A DNA stretch of 58,555 nucleotides from an uncultured Bacteroidia bacterium (GCA_905478335.1 CAJQIC010000033.1:1-58555), one strand, 5' to 3'; numbered from the stretch's first letter, positions 1 through 10,227 are shown. Translations and numbers: made by a program. Notes: generated from the sequence alone by a model not told the origin.

Positions 1-638
1 CCTGTTAAGGATTGAATGTTTGAAGGATTGAAGGATTGAATGTTTGAAGGATTGAAGGATTGAAGGATTGGATGTCTGAATGAGTGAATTTGGAATGAGT
101 GAATGTCTGAAGGGTTGCGGGATTGAGGGATTGAAGAACAGAATTTTAGTCCTGCGTCCTTAGTCAATTAGTCCTTAGTCAGAATATTGACTATACTCTT
201 TGCAAGCTTATTCTTAAAAGATTGAAGGATTGGAGGATTGAAGGATTAATTTTCAAATTTCAACTCTCAATTCTCGTCCAACCAAATTCCTATTGGCTAT
301 TAGCTATTGGCTAAAAATGAATGTCTGAATGAGTAAATGATTACAAAAGAGATTCTTCGCTGCGCTCTGAATGACGCATAGCGTATTTGGTGCATCAATA
401 AAATTCTAGCAATAACTAAGTCTATTCTCTCTATTCTATTATCTATAGTCTTTAAAAGCTATTTCCTAAGGGATTGAATGCTTGAATGAGTGAATTTGGA
501 ATGAGTGAATGTCTAAATAGGCCACCTTCTAAAGTCTATTTTCTATGTTCTATATTCTCTTCTCTTCTAATGGCTAACTCCTAATAGCTAATGGCTACTC
601 GCTATTGACTAATTCTCAAAAATATCTAAATTGCTACC
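1..638. repeat. Octamer-repeat intergenic region
   Basis: There is no gene here. Positions 1-130 and about 200-250 are built from degenerate 8-base units, mainly TTGAAGGA and TTGAATGT, in near-perfect 8-base register. About 250-310 and 560-610 hold copies of TTGGCTATTAGCTA-like and CAACTCTCAATTCTC-like words. Around 150-180, GTCCT/TTAGTC words recur. The reverse complements of the same words fill 48990-49270, so this is a dispersed repeat family. An 8-base period is incompatible with coding. Confidence 0.85.
345..383 (+). repeat. Dispersed repeat, copy A (CTGCGCTCTGAATGAC family)
   Basis: Contains AGATTCTTCGCTGCGCTCTG followed by AATGACGC. A shorter copy lies at 1365-1384 and an inverted, slightly diverged copy at 51471-51506. 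All three are outside genes. Function is unknown. Confidence 0.75.
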
Positions 639-1307
639 ATGAAATTAAAAGGAATACTTTGGTTGTTGGTGGCTAGTCTATGTTTATTCTCTTGTAAAGA
701 TGATGAAGAAACACCAACACCTACAGATACGACCAATACAGATCCAACTGCAACGGATACATTAATTGAAGTAAGTACGGATCATGGAACTATGACTATG
801 TACATGTATAAAGGCACACCAAAGCACCGTGCTAACTTTCACAAATTGGTTGGCGAAGGGTTTTACAACGACACTGAATTTCATCGAATCATTCCAAATT
901 TCATGATTCAAGGCGGTGATCCGTTAAGCAAAGACGCCGATAGAAGCAATGATGGAACTGGCGGCCCTGGTTATACCATTCCCGCAGAAATTGACGCCAA
1001 TAAATACCCTCATGTATTAGGTGCAGTGGCCGCTGCAAGAATAGGTGATACGCAAAACCCACAAAGGGCTTCAAGTGGTTCGCAATTTTACATTGTGGTA
1101 AGCGAGTCAGGAACAGCTCATTTAAATGGAGCATATACCGTCTTTGGTCGCGTAATCAAAAACACCAGCGTAGCAGAAACTATCGTGCAACAGCCACGAA
1201 TAGATACACGTACAAATCGTCCTCAAGAAAGGATTAAAATGCAAATGAAGTTTGTAATTAAAACCGGTCAGGAAATTAAGGATGAATACGGGTTTGATGT
1301 GGAGTAG
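639..1307 (+). CDS. Cyclophilin-type peptidyl-prolyl cis-trans isomerase, lipoprotein
   Basis: This should catalyse proline cis-trans isomerisation during folding of exported proteins. The N-terminus is a lipoprotein signal with the acylated cysteine at residue 19 (LFSC), followed by an acidic Thr/Pro-rich linker (about 20-42). The cyclophilin domain follows, with FHRIIPNFMIQGGDP and the SGSQFYIV active-site strand. The extended C-terminus resembles other Bacteroidota PPIase lipoproteins. The start is the only ATG ahead of the signal peptide. The gene stands alone between repeat-rich intergenic regions, and no promoter was clear. Membrane anchoring is inferred from the lipobox; whether it faces the periplasm or the surface cannot be told. 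Confidence 0.93.
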   Translation: MKLKGILWLLVASLCLFSCKDDEETPTPTDTTNTDPTATDTLIEVSTDHGTMTMYMYKGTPKHRANFHKLVGEGFYNDTEFHRIIPNFMIQGGDPLSKDADRSNDGTGGPGYTIPAEIDANKYPHVLGAVAAARIGDTQNPQRASSGSQFYIVVSESGTAHLNGAYTVFGRVIKNTSVAETIVQQPRIDTRTNRPQERIKMQMKFVIKTGQEIKDEYGFDVE

Positions 1308-1364
1308 TAAGTAGGGTTAAGATTAATTCATGACTAAAAGGCTCAGGACTGATTGACGGAATTA

Positions 1365-1384
1365 TTTGCTGCGCTCTGAATGAC
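1365..1384 (+). repeat. Dispersed repeat, copy B
   Basis: Shares the exact core GCTGCGCTCTGAATGAC with the repeat at 345-383. It lies in the 226-base gap before leuS, which also contains GTCCTGCGT/GAGTCAAT words shared with other gaps. Confidence 0.7.
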
Positions 1385-1497
1385 TTACTCGGGCATCCTC
1401 AAGCTTTGAAATCGGAATCTAAACAACAGAATTCTAGTTCAGGAAAATAAGTCCTGCGTGATGAGTCAATCATTCAATCATTCTTACTTAATGTCGT

Positions 1498-1505
1498 TAT
1501 TTTCG
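1498..1505 (+). promoter_or_regulatory. Candidate -7 box for leuS
   Basis: TATTTTCG matches the Bacteroidota -7 consensus TAnnTTTG at all but one specified position and lies 28 bases before the leuS ATG. No clear TTG -33 element was found, so support is modest. Confidence 0.35.
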
Positions 1506-1533
1506 CAGCTAAGTTTTAAGTGGCGAATTATCC

Positions 1534-4413
1534 ATGTCAGAAGCACATTACAATCATCGATTTATAGAACATAAATGGCAACAAAATTGGCGCGAACGAA
1601 AACTATATCGCGTTGAAAACCAATCTAGCAAACCTGGATACTATGTGCTTGACATGTTCCCCTACCCTTCAGGAGCTGGCTTACATGTCGGTCATCCATT
1701 GGGGTATATCGCCTCTGATATCGTAAGTCGGTACAAAAGACAAAACGGGTTTAACGTATTACACCCGATGGGATATGATGCCTTTGGATTACCTGCCGAG
1801 CAATATGCCATTCAAACGGGTAAACATCCAGCCGAGACTACAGCCGAAAACATTGCACGTTATAGAAATCAACTAGATCGCATTGGTTTTAGCTTTGACT
1901 GGTCGCGAGAGGTTAGAACATGTGAACCGAATTATTATAAGTGGACGCAATGGATTTTTAAGCAACTTTTCAACCACTGGTACAACGCAAAGTCAAACAA
2001 AGCTGAGCACGTAGACAACTTGGTTGCCATATTTGAAAATGAAGGAAACATTAACGTAGCGCATGCAGGCGGAGAAGTTGATGACTTTATTGCCGAAGAG
2101 TGGCTGCACTATAACAAGCGCCAAAAAGAAGACATATTACAGAACTACAGACTGGCCTTCATTCAAGAAACAACCGTTAATTGGTGTGAAGAGTTAGGAA
2201 CAGTCTTAGCCAATGAAGAAGTAAAAGACGGTTTGTCAGAACGTGGTGGCTACCCGGTTATCAAAAAACCTATGACACAATGGTTTTTGCGAATAACGGC
2301 GTATGCGCAGCGTTTGTTAGATGGTTTAGACACCATTGACTGGAGTGATTCGATTAAAGAAATTCAGCGAAACTGGATAGGAAGAAGCGAAGGAGCTTCA
2401 GTGCACTTTCCTAATCATCAGGATGCTGCAGGTCGATCGTTAGAAATATTTACGACAAGGCCAGATACGATTTATGGAGCCACGTTTATGGTAATCGCTC
2501 CTGAACATGAATGGACCGAAGACTTAATTCGACCAGATTACGCAGATGAAGCTACGGCTTATGTAGATTGGGCTAAAAACCGGTCTGAGCGTGAGCGCAT
2601 GAGTGAGGTTAAACATGTTACAGGCGCATTTACAGGAAGTTACTGCACGCATCCATTTACAGGCAAACAAGTCCCTATTTACATCGCAGATTATGTATTG
2701 GGTGGGTATGGCACAGGAGCAATTATGGCTGTTCCAGCGCATGATTCTCGCGACCATAGTTTCGCAAAAAAATTCAATCTTGACATTGTTCAAGTAATCG
2801 AAAATGATGAAGCGGATGTTCAAGAAGCATCGTTTGACGCTAAGACAGGCAAGTGTATCAATTCTGATTTTCTAAACGGCCTAGAAGTTACCTCGGCAAT
2901 ACAAACCGCGATTACCTTTATTGACGATAAAAAACTTGGCAAAGCACAAGTTAACTTTAAGCTACGTGACGCTGGATTTGGCAGACAACGTTACTGGGGT
3001 GAACCAATTCCTGTGGTATTTGACGATGACAATATTCCGTCATTAATCAGTGACAACGAATTGCCCCTTACCTTGCCTACAGTAGAGAGTTACAAGCCAA
3101 CCGGCAGTGGAGCCTCTCCGTTAGCAGCAATCGACGAATGGGTGGACACACCACAAGGCAGACGCGAAACCGATACAATGCCAGGCTGGGCAGGCAGTAG
3201 TTGGTACTTCCTTCGTTATATGGACCCCAACAACGAACAAATTATTGCGTCAACTGATGCCATAAAATATTGGGGACAGGTTGACTTCTATCTGGGTGGA
3301 GCAGAACATGCCACAGGGCATTTATTATACAGCCGCTTCTGGACAAAATTTTTGTCAGACATTAACGTCTTACCATTTGACGAACCATTTAAAAAATTGG
3401 TTAATCAAGGCATGATCCAAGGCACGGTTGAATCCATTTACCTGCGCAAAGAAAAAATTGACGATAAAAGTCATTTTGTTAGTTCTGAATTGGTCGACAA
3501 TCCAGATGATTTTACGCAAATTTCTGTACACGTTGATTTTGTAACTGATTACAAAAAAACGGATGCAGCTTCCTATTTAAACATAGACGGCATTCGTCAG
3601 TTTAAAGAATGGAGACCAGAATATAATGACGCCGTTTTTGAGTGTTCGAATGGAAAAGTAATCGAAGGTGTTTTCGAAGCCGACGGTGATGCCATCGAAC
3701 CGATTTGTTATACCAAATCGGAAATTGGTAAAATGTCTAAACGATGGTTTAACGTGGTAAACCCAGACGACATTTGCGAAGAGTATGGTGCCGACACATT
3801 AAGGTTATACGAGATGTTTTTAGGCCCGTTAGAGGATGCCAAGCCATGGAACATTAGTGGCATTGATGGCGTTTACAGATTCTTAAAAAAGACTTGGAAA
3901 CTCTTTGTGGATAGAGAAGGGAATTATATCCCGAACGACGAAGCTGCAGATAAGAAATCTCTCAAAACGCTTCACGCAACCATTAAGAAAATTACAGAAG
4001 ATATTGGGAGAATATCGTTGAACACGTGTGTAAGTACGTTCATGATTGCCGTCAACGAATTTACCGAGCAAAAATGTACCAATAAAGCAGTTTTAGAGCA
4101 GTTCTTAATCGTCTTATCGCCGTTTGCGCCACACATAGCTGAAGAGCTCTGGGAAATGGGAGGAAGAGACGAATCAATCGCCTTGGCCGATTGGCCTGCG
4201 TTTGATGAAAAGCACTTGGTTGAAGACAGCAAAAACTACCCAATATCTATCAACGGCAAAACCAGAACCAACATTGAACTTTCGTTAAGCTTGAGTAAAG
4301 ACGAAATCGAAGCTGCCGTATTACAGGATACTGAAGTACAAAAATGGTTAGATGGCAAACAACCAAAGAAGGTGATTGTTGTGCCTGGTAGAATTGTTAA
4401 TTTAGTAGTATAA
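1534..4413 (+). CDS. leuS: Leucyl-tRNA synthetase
   Basis: Cytoplasmic class I synthetase that charges tRNA-Leu. The HIGH signature is HVGH at residues 51-54 and the KMSKS signature is KMSKR at 733-737. The CP1 editing domain carries TTRPDTIYGATF. The protein is 959 residues, longer than the E. coli enzyme, because of insertions after the HIGH region (about 150-200) and before KMSKR that are common in Bacteroidota LeuRS. The anticodon-binding and C-terminal domains are complete. gmhA starts 18 bases downstream, so leuS probably heads the leuS-gmhA-rhomboid-trmH run. Confidence 0.98.
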   Translation: MSEAHYNHRFIEHKWQQNWRERKLYRVENQSSKPGYYVLDMFPYPSGAGLHVGHPLGYIASDIVSRYKRQNGFNVLHPMGYDAFGLPAEQYAIQTGKHPAETTAENIARYRNQLDRIGFSFDWSREVRTCEPNYYKWTQWIFKQLFNHWYNAKSNKAEHVDNLVAIFENEGNINVAHAGGEVDDFIAEEWLHYNKRQKEDILQNYRLAFIQETTVNWCEELGTVLANEEVKDGLSERGGYPVIKKPMTQWFLRITAYAQRLLDGLDTIDWSDSIKEIQRNWIGRSEGASVHFPNHQDAAGRSLEIFTTRPDTIYGATFMVIAPEHEWTEDLIRPDYADEATAYVDWAKNRSERERMSEVKHVTGAFTGSYCTHPFTGKQVPIYIADYVLGGYGTGAIMAVPAHDSRDHSFAKKFNLDIVQVIENDEADVQEASFDAKTGKCINSDFLNGLEVTSAIQTAITFIDDKKLGKAQVNFKLRDAGFGRQRYWGEPIPVVFDDDNIPSLISDNELPLTLPTVESYKPTGSGASPLAAIDEWVDTPQGRRETDTMPGWAGSSWYFLRYMDPNNEQIIASTDAIKYWGQVDFYLGGAEHATGHLLYSRFWTKFLSDINVLPFDEPFKKLVNQGMIQGTVESIYLRKEKIDDKSHFVSSELVDNPDDFTQISVHVDFVTDYKKTDAASYLNIDGIRQFKEWRPEYNDAVFECSNGKVIEGVFEADGDAIEPICYTKSEIGKMSKRWFNVVNPDDICEEYGADTLRLYEMFLGPLEDAKPWNISGIDGVYRFLKKTWKLFVDREGNYIPNDEAADKKSLKTLHATIKKITEDIGRISLNTCVSTFMIAVNEFTEQKCTNKAVLEQFLIVLSPFAPHIAEELWEMGGRDESIALADWPAFDEKHLVEDSKNYPISINGKTRTNIELSLSLSKDEIEAAVLQDTEVQKWLDGKQPKKVIVVPGRIVNLVV

Positions 4414-4431
4414 ATCACCTCACAAAATAGA

Positions 4432-4995
4432 ATGGGAGTTAGAAGTCATTTTACAGAAGCACAAACGGTGTTGACCGCGTTTTTAAGCGATGAATCAAAT
4501 TTTAAAAACATCGAAAAAGCAGGTCAAATCATGGTGGCCGCTATCCAATCAAAAGGCAAGGTAATTTCTTGTGGCAACGGAGGCAGCTTATGTGACGCCA
4601 TGCATTTTGCCGAAGAATTATCTGGGCGTTATCGGGATAACAGAAAAGCATTGCCGGCCGTATCCATTTCTGACCCATCACATATGTCTTGTGTCGGAAA
4701 CGATTATGGTTATGACTTTGTTTTCTCACGTTATGTAGAGGCAATTGGGTTAGAGCAAGACGTCCTTCTGGCCATAAGTACAAGCGGTAATTCTAAAAAT
4801 GTCATCAATGCCATTCAGGCGGCCAAAGAAAAAGGTATGAAGGTGGTTGGCTTAACTGGCAAAGACGGTGGCGCGATGGCAGGCCTTTGTGATGTAGAGA
4901 TTCGTGCACCAAAATCTGAATATGCTGACCGAGCTCAAGAAATTCATATCAAAGTAATACATAGCTTGATTGACTACATCGAGCATCACGTGTAA
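4432..4995 (+). CDS. gmhA: Phosphoheptose isomerase (sedoheptulose-7-phosphate isomerase)
   Basis: A SIS-domain enzyme that converts sedoheptulose 7-phosphate to D-glycero-D-manno-heptose 7-phosphate, the first step of LPS-core heptose synthesis. Visible signatures are [17 protein letters not shown], the SGRYRDNR segment, and the second sugar-phosphate loop [10 protein letters not shown]. The C-terminal helix has [12 protein letters not shown]. At 187 residues it is full length. The stop codon shares its last base with the ATG of the rhomboid gene, which suggests translational coupling. Other heptose genes are not in the window. A DiaA-like role is less likely given the catalytic residues. 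Confidence 0.93.
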   Translation: MGVRSHFTEAQTVLTAFLSDESNFKNIEKAGQIMVAAIQSKGKVISCGNGGSLCDAMHFAEELSGRYRDNRKALPAVSISDPSHMSCVGNDYGYDFVFSRYVEAIGLEQDVLLAISTSGNSKNVINAIQAAKEKGMKVVGLTGKDGGAMAGLCDVEIRAPKSEYADRAQEIHIKVIHSLIDYIEHHV

Positions 4996-5810
4996 TGACG
5001 GTTGTTTATGTCATAATCGCACTTAATATTTTAATAAGCTGGAAAGGCTTCAACGACTTTGCTTTTTTCCAGCGGCATAAGTTCAATACCGATGCCATTT
5101 TAGTCAAAAAGGAATATAGCCGACTGTTTAGTTCTGGCTTTTTACATGCTGATTGTACCCACCTTGGATTTAACATGTTCACCTTTTACATGTTTGGAGA
5201 AGCCATGGCATTAACGCTCAGTCCGCTCAATGTAATTACCATATATCTAGGAAGTTTGCTTGCAGGCAATTTATTAGCGTTATTCATCCACAGAAACCAT
5301 GGCGACTATAGTGCCATAGGTGCTTCTGGTGCGGTGAGCGGAATCATTTATGGGACGATCATTTTATACCCTGGATTACTCATTTACTTCTTCATTCCTG
5401 GTTGGTTGTTTGGTATTATTTATATTCTATACAGCATATTTGGCATTAAAAAGCAATCCGGAAATATTGGTCATGACGCGCATTTAGGTGGCGCCGTTGC
5501 CGGATTGATTCTAACCGTGTTGTTGTTCTTTAATCAATATGATTTTAACTATTTCATAGTGGCGGCAATGCTTATACCCACAGCTATATTTCTATATTTA
5601 ATTGCCTACCACCCAGAATGGTTGTTGTCTGGCAAAATAGATTGGAGAAACAACCCGTTATCAAAAGGCAAAGCTAAAACCGACGCCAACTCCAATACAA
5701 GGTATATAAACCGCGAAACTGAACTCAATCAACTGTTAGATAAGGTAAATAAGGTAGGATACGAAAATCTTTCAGCCCAAGAAAAGCGCAGACTTGATCA
5801 ATTAAGTTAA
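4995..5810 (+). CDS. Rhomboid-family intramembrane serine protease
   Basis: Polytopic inner-membrane protease that cleaves transmembrane substrates. The catalytic Ser is S111 in GASGAVSG and the catalytic His is H163 in DAHLGGAVAG. An upstream HADCTHLGFNM segment matches the conserved loop before the active-site helix. About six hydrophobic segments are followed by a basic cytoplasmic tail of about 70 residues containing NRETELNQLLDKV. The ATG overlaps the gmhA stop by one base. The substrate is unknown. The dyad is intact, so it should be active. Confidence 0.9.
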   Translation: MTVVYVIIALNILISWKGFNDFAFFQRHKFNTDAILVKKEYSRLFSSGFLHADCTHLGFNMFTFYMFGEAMALTLSPLNVITIYLGSLLAGNLLALFIHRNHGDYSAIGASGAVSGIIYGTIILYPGLLIYFFIPGWLFGIIYILYSIFGIKKQSGNIGHDAHLGGAVAGLILTVLLFFNQYDFNYFIVAAMLIPTAIFLYLIAYHPEWLLSGKIDWRNNPLSKGKAKTDANSNTRYINRETELNQLLDKVNKVGYENLSAQEKRRLDQLS

Positions 5811-5823
5811 CTCAAAAAGTAAA

Positions 5824-6612
5824 ATGACTCCGATAACAAGCGTTAAAAACGCTACAATTAAAAAGGTGATGTCGCTAAATAAAAAGCGAGGTCGACAGGA
5901 GCACAAACAATTCATAGTTGAAGGTATACGGGAAATCAATATGGCGATCGAAAGTGGCCTCCACCCTATTGATGTACTGCTTAACAAACACTGGGATCTT
6001 GACGCTCGAGATGGTTTTATAGCTGAACTAGAATCTTCCAACATCTATGAACTGGACGACATTGTATTTGAAAAAATAAGTTACAGAGATTCCGTTGCGA
6101 ACGCGGTTGCAACATTTCCGTTATTCGAAACAGCGTTATCCAACCTTAGCCTTAAACAAAACCCGCTGGTCGTTGTAGTGGAAGCAATAGAAAAACCAGG
6201 GAACTTGGGCGCCATTTTTCGTACCGCAGATGCCGCAGGCGTTGATGCCATTATTATCGCTAACGCCAACACCGATTTTTACAACCCAAATGTAATTCGG
6301 GCGAGTTTAGGAGCCGTTTTTACTGTTCCTTTTGCTATTGCCACAAACGATGAGACCTTAGCGTTTCTTAACGAAAAAGAGTTCATGGTTTACAGCACCT
6401 ATCTAGAAGGGACAACACCACACCACAGTGTAGACATGACAAAAAGTACGGCCCTTGTAATGGGTTCCGAAGCACACGGCATTACTCCTTTCTGGATTGA
6501 AGACAATACGAATTGTATTAAAATTCCAATGAAAGGCAAAGCAGATTCGATGAATGTTTCTACTGCAGCTGCGGTAGTCATTTACGAAGCAGTAAGACAA
6601 AGAACAAGTTAG
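5824..6612 (+). CDS. TrmH/SpoU-family RNA 2'-O-methyltransferase
   Basis: A SPOUT-class methyltransferase using S-adenosylmethionine, probably acting on a tRNA or rRNA ribose. The N-terminal substrate-binding domain (about 1-95) has VKNATIKKVMSLNKKRGRQE and FIVEGIREI. The catalytic knot domain has EKPGNLGAIFRTADAAGVD (motif 1), VMGSEAHGI (motif 2) and GKADSMNVSTAAA (motif 3). It starts 13 bases after the rhomboid gene and is probably cotranscribed. The exact nucleotide target cannot be read from sequence. Confidence 0.92.
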   Translation: MTPITSVKNATIKKVMSLNKKRGRQEHKQFIVEGIREINMAIESGLHPIDVLLNKHWDLDARDGFIAELESSNIYELDDIVFEKISYRDSVANAVATFPLFETALSNLSLKQNPLVVVVEAIEKPGNLGAIFRTADAAGVDAIIIANANTDFYNPNVIRASLGAVFTVPFAIATNDETLAFLNEKEFMVYSTYLEGTTPHHSVDMTKSTALVMGSEAHGITPFWIEDNTNCIKIPMKGKADSMNVSTAAAVVIYEAVRQRTS

Positions 6613-6663
6613 TGTTTGCCCCATAATTCAGACAGTTAACAAACACAACACCTATACTTTTCA

Positions 6664-6671
6664 TACCTTTG
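6664..6671 (+). promoter_or_regulatory. -7 box upstream of the 6688 gene
   Basis: TACCTTTG is a full match to TAnnTTTG and ends 16 bases before the ATG. This would give a very short leader. The -33 element is not clear. Confidence 0.5.
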
Positions 6672-6687
6672 ATAAGTTAACTATTAG

Positions 6688-9600
6688 ATGTCTCTTCGAT
6701 TTGTTTGGGTTGCAATTGTCACAGTTCTAGTGTCTGTCAATACAGAGGCTCAAGAATTATCGACCCTACGAACAAAAAATATTCTGATTGAAGCCGACAC
6801 TTCTATTCTCGACTCTTTTTTACTGGCTCCAAGTTCGTTACTGGTTCAGGGCTATGACACCTCAAATTATCGCGTCGTTGCAGATCAGTCCTTGCTCATA
6901 TGGAACAACCGCAATTACCCAAAAGATTCCGTCGCGGTCACGTATCGGATCATTGACTTCGATTTCAGGAAAGTACATCGAAAAAAAGAGTTAAAATTGA
7001 TTGGCGTAGATTACCAAACCAATCCGTTTGCCTACATCCCAAATAGTGAAAAAAGGACGAGTGCACCTGACGACAATATTAAGACCATTGGAAACATTAG
7101 CCGCGGAATAGGCTTTGGCAACAAACAAGACGTAACCGTTAACAGCAACCTCAACCTGCGTTTAAACGGTTCCATCCAAAACAAGATAGACATCATTGCT
7201 GCCATATCGGATGAAAACAATCCGATTCAGCCAGAAGGGAATACGCAACAAATTCAGGACTTTGATCGCGTATACATTCAATTAAAACAAGATAGCGCCT
7301 CTCTGATTGCTGGAGACTTTCCTATGATTACACCTGATAGTTCATACTTCCTGAAATACAACAAAAGGTCAAGGGGTTTGCAGCTTACCAGGCACTTCAC
7401 AAACAAGCACGGGTATTGGAATTTCTCAGGCGAAGGAGCCGTTAGCCGGGGTCGTTTTTCACGAAACACCATTAACGGAATTGAAGGAAATCAAGGGCCA
7501 TACAGGCTCTCAGGAGCCAATGGCGAAACCTTTATCATTATTATTAGTGGTACCGAACAAGTGTATCTTGATGGCCAGCGTTTAACCCGTGGTGAGCAAA
7601 ATGACTATACGATTAACTACAATACAGGAGAGTTAACATTTACCCCAAAAAAATTGATTACCCAATACAGTCGAATTGTAATTGAGTTTCAGTATTCTGA
7701 CAGAAATTATGGCCGATCTGTGGTACGATTTGGTGGCAGCTACACTTCCGGCAAATGGAATATTCGAGGAAACTTTTTTAGCGAGCAAGACAATAAAAAT
7801 CAACCCTTTCAGCAAAACTTAGACGACTCTACCAATGGTGTTTCCACAAGGCAATTCTTAAGCGATGCTGGAGATGCTCAGTTGGTCTATGCGCCTAAAT
7901 TTTCTGAAGTTCTTGAAGTTGATTTAAACACCATTACCTATGTTCAACGCGACAGCAATGGGAATTCGATTTTTGTAGAATCATCTATAGGCGATACCGG
8001 CAAATTGTATCGTGTTTCTTTCAGCTTTGTGGGTTCAGGTAATGGCAATTACGTTCAGAAACTCAGTACCGCAAATGGCAAAGTATTTGAATGGGTTGAC
8101 CCAATCGGCGGCATTCCGGTTGGAGATTACGCTCCAGTAGAAATACTCGTTCCACCCAAAAAGTTGGAGATGATTAACATTGGTTTCGATTATCAATTGT
8201 CTAAAAACACCCAACTGTCTGTCGAGTTTTCACGATCTAAAAACGACATCAATACGTTTAGCTCTATTGATAAGGAAAATGATATCGGTTATGGATTAAG
8301 GGTAGACCTTGACCAAGTAAAACAACTTACAAGCGATTCCATCAAACCTTGGACCTTGGTTTCTAAAGTGTCATTTGAACGCACCGAAAAAGACTTCCGC
8401 TATATAGAGCGTTACAGAAACGTAGAATTCGACCGAAAATGGAATCGCACGTTAGACAATCCAAACGACAACGATAAATCGTATACAGAAGAAAGAATTG
8501 CGAATGCCTTGTTTGTTTTAACTAAAGGAAATACAGCGCGTTTTGTGGTTGAAGAATCATATTACCAACAAGGTAACAATACACCAGGTTTGTCGCACAG
8601 CCTGACCGGACAGGTTGGACAAAATGGCTACAAACTGAAAGGATCATACGACCTTATTTCTACCACTATACCAGTTGCTGGTATAAACTCCAACAACCAA
8701 TTTAGAAGATACTACGGCGCGTTGAGTAAAAAGTCTGCCTATTTCCAAACGGAGTTCAACTATCAAAATGAACAAAGCACATTTGCCAATAATGCCGATT
8801 CATTATATGGAGCCAGTTATGCCTTCGATCAAATGTCTTTCAAACTTGCCAGTAGTGATTCAAATACCTTAACCTATGGGTTAGAGGCCAACAGACGACT
8901 GGATTACAGAGGTGTAGAAGGTGATTTCCAAGCGACGACCGACGGTCGTGATGCTAGCTTGATTCTTGGTTGGCGTCAGTCTCGCAATGCGCAGTTTAGT
9001 CTGACGTCTGCCTATCGCGAATTCTATTTCAAAGATACGTCCAACCAATTAGGTACGCCCGAGAACACACTTCAGGGTCGGTTTGAAACACGACTGGTTT
9101 TATTAAAAAAATTAATTACGACCAATGCGTATTACCAACTCGGAACAGGTCAAGAGCAGCGTCGTGAATACAGCTACTTTGAAGTGGGAGATGGAAACGG
9201 TAATTATGTATGGAATGATTACGACAGTAATGGTATTCAAAGTCTAAACGAGTTTGAAATTGCCTCTTCCTTCGATGTGGGTCGAGCAAACTTTATACGT
9301 CAGTTTTTACCTGTTCAAGGTTTTATCAAATCGTACAGTAGCGAGTTCAACCAAAACATACGAATTAAGCCAAGTTCTATATTGCGTAAAACAAAGCGCA
9401 AATCGTTAAAATTTTTTCGTCGCTTTAGTAACGTCAGTTCCTTTAAAATTCTAAAAAAAGTCACCAACAATCAAGACGATTTCCTGAACCCGTTTGTTCA
9501 AAACGTTGCAGATACGTCTTTACTTTCAACCAACTCGGTTATTCGATCCGTTTTCTCGTTCAATCAAGCTAGCCCAGTGTTTGGTATCGACTACCAATGG

Positions 9601-10176
9601 TTTAGAAACCAGAACAAAATTTTGTTGATTAATGGGGTTGATGCTAGAAATGGTCGTGAAAACAAATTGAAGGTCCGATACAACATCAACAAGAATTACG
9701 AGCTGATATTGGAAGGTTCTCAAGGGACAAAAACATATACCTCACAATTCCTTACTGATCGCGCGTTTAGTTATGATTTCAATACCATAAAACCCAAAAT
9801 TGGTTATCAATACAAATCAAGTTTTAGGATTGAATTGTACTACTCATATTTCGAAGCGAATAATGGTGTGGTCTATGGAAATGAATCGACGTACAATCAC
9901 GACGTAACAGCAGAATTAAGATGGAATTTCCTGAATAAAGGAACAATCCGGACGAACGTTGGTGTGGTCGACATCAATTATAACGGCAACGACAATTCTC
10001 CGGTTGCCTATGAATTACTTGCAGGACTTAGAAACGGTAGAAACGTAAAGTGGCGTCTTCAAATCGAACAGCGATTTGCAAACAATATTCAGTTGTTGGT
10101 TAACTATGATGGCCGACAAAGTATTGATAGTCCAGTGATACATATCGGTAGGGTTCAGGCGCGGTATTTGTTTTAA
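6688..10176 (+). CDS. Very large putative outer-membrane beta-barrel protein
   Basis: 1162 residues with a cleavable signal peptide (about 1-21, ending NTEA) and a C-terminus ending in an aromatic (RYLF), as in outer-membrane barrels. Residues about 100-230 contain GNKQDVTVNSNLNLRLNG, ENNPIQPEGNTQQIQDFDR and AGDFPM, which resemble repeated segments of the Bacteroidota SprA/Sov type of giant outer-membrane protein, but the protein is about half their length. The C-terminal two thirds alternate hydrophobic and polar residues with many Tyr, Phe and Asn. A calcium-loop-like DYDSNGIQSLNEFE lies near 845-858. I do not recognise a named family, and function is unknown. It probably forms its own transcription unit. 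Confidence 0.85.
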   Translation: MSLRFVWVAIVTVLVSVNTEAQELSTLRTKNILIEADTSILDSFLLAPSSLLVQGYDTSNYRVVADQSLLIWNNRNYPKDSVAVTYRIIDFDFRKVHRKKELKLIGVDYQTNPFAYIPNSEKRTSAPDDNIKTIGNISRGIGFGNKQDVTVNSNLNLRLNGSIQNKIDIIAAISDENNPIQPEGNTQQIQDFDRVYIQLKQDSASLIAGDFPMITPDSSYFLKYNKRSRGLQLTRHFTNKHGYWNFSGEGAVSRGRFSRNTINGIEGNQGPYRLSGANGETFIIIISGTEQVYLDGQRLTRGEQNDYTINYNTGELTFTPKKLITQYSRIVIEFQYSDRNYGRSVVRFGGSYTSGKWNIRGNFFSEQDNKNQPFQQNLDDSTNGVSTRQFLSDAGDAQLVYAPKFSEVLEVDLNTITYVQRDSNGNSIFVESSIGDTGKLYRVSFSFVGSGNGNYVQKLSTANGKVFEWVDPIGGIPVGDYAPVEILVPPKKLEMINIGFDYQLSKNTQLSVEFSRSKNDINTFSSIDKENDIGYGLRVDLDQVKQLTSDSIKPWTLVSKVSFERTEKDFRYIERYRNVEFDRKWNRTLDNPNDNDKSYTEERIANALFVLTKGNTARFVVEESYYQQGNNTPGLSHSLTGQVGQNGYKLKGSYDLISTTIPVAGINSNNQFRRYYGALSKKSAYFQTEFNYQNEQSTFANNADSLYGASYAFDQMSFKLASSDSNTLTYGLEANRRLDYRGVEGDFQATTDGRDASLILGWRQSRNAQFSLTSAYREFYFKDTSNQLGTPENTLQGRFETRLVLLKKLITTNAYYQLGTGQEQRREYSYFEVGDGNGNYVWNDYDSNGIQSLNEFEIASSFDVGRANFIRQFLPVQGFIKSYSSEFNQNIRIKPSSILRKTKRKSLKFFRRFSNVSSFKILKKVTNNQDDFLNPFVQNVADTSLLSTNSVIRSVFSFNQASPVFGIDYQWFRNQNKILLINGVDARNGRENKLKVRYNINKNYELILEGSQGTKTYTSQFLTDRAFSYDFNTIKPKIGYQYKSSFRIELYYSYFEANNGVVYGNESTYNHDVTAELRWNFLNKGTIRTNVGVVDINYNGNDNSPVAYELLAGLRNGRNVKWRLQIEQRFANNIQLLVNYDGRQSIDSPVIHIGRVQARYLF

Positions 10177-10180
10177 GGTT

Positions 10181-10227
10181 GACGAAGGACTAAATGACGA
10201 TTGACGCAGGACTAAATGACGCAGGAC
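10181..10227. repeat. Short direct repeat in the gap (GACGCAGGACTAAAT)
   Basis: The gap between two convergent genes contains GACGAAGGACTAAATGACG, ATTGACGCAGGACTAAATGA and CGCAGGAC in tandem. The same words, inverted, occur at about 150-180 and 1449-1470. This is the same intergenic repeat family. Confidence 0.7.
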
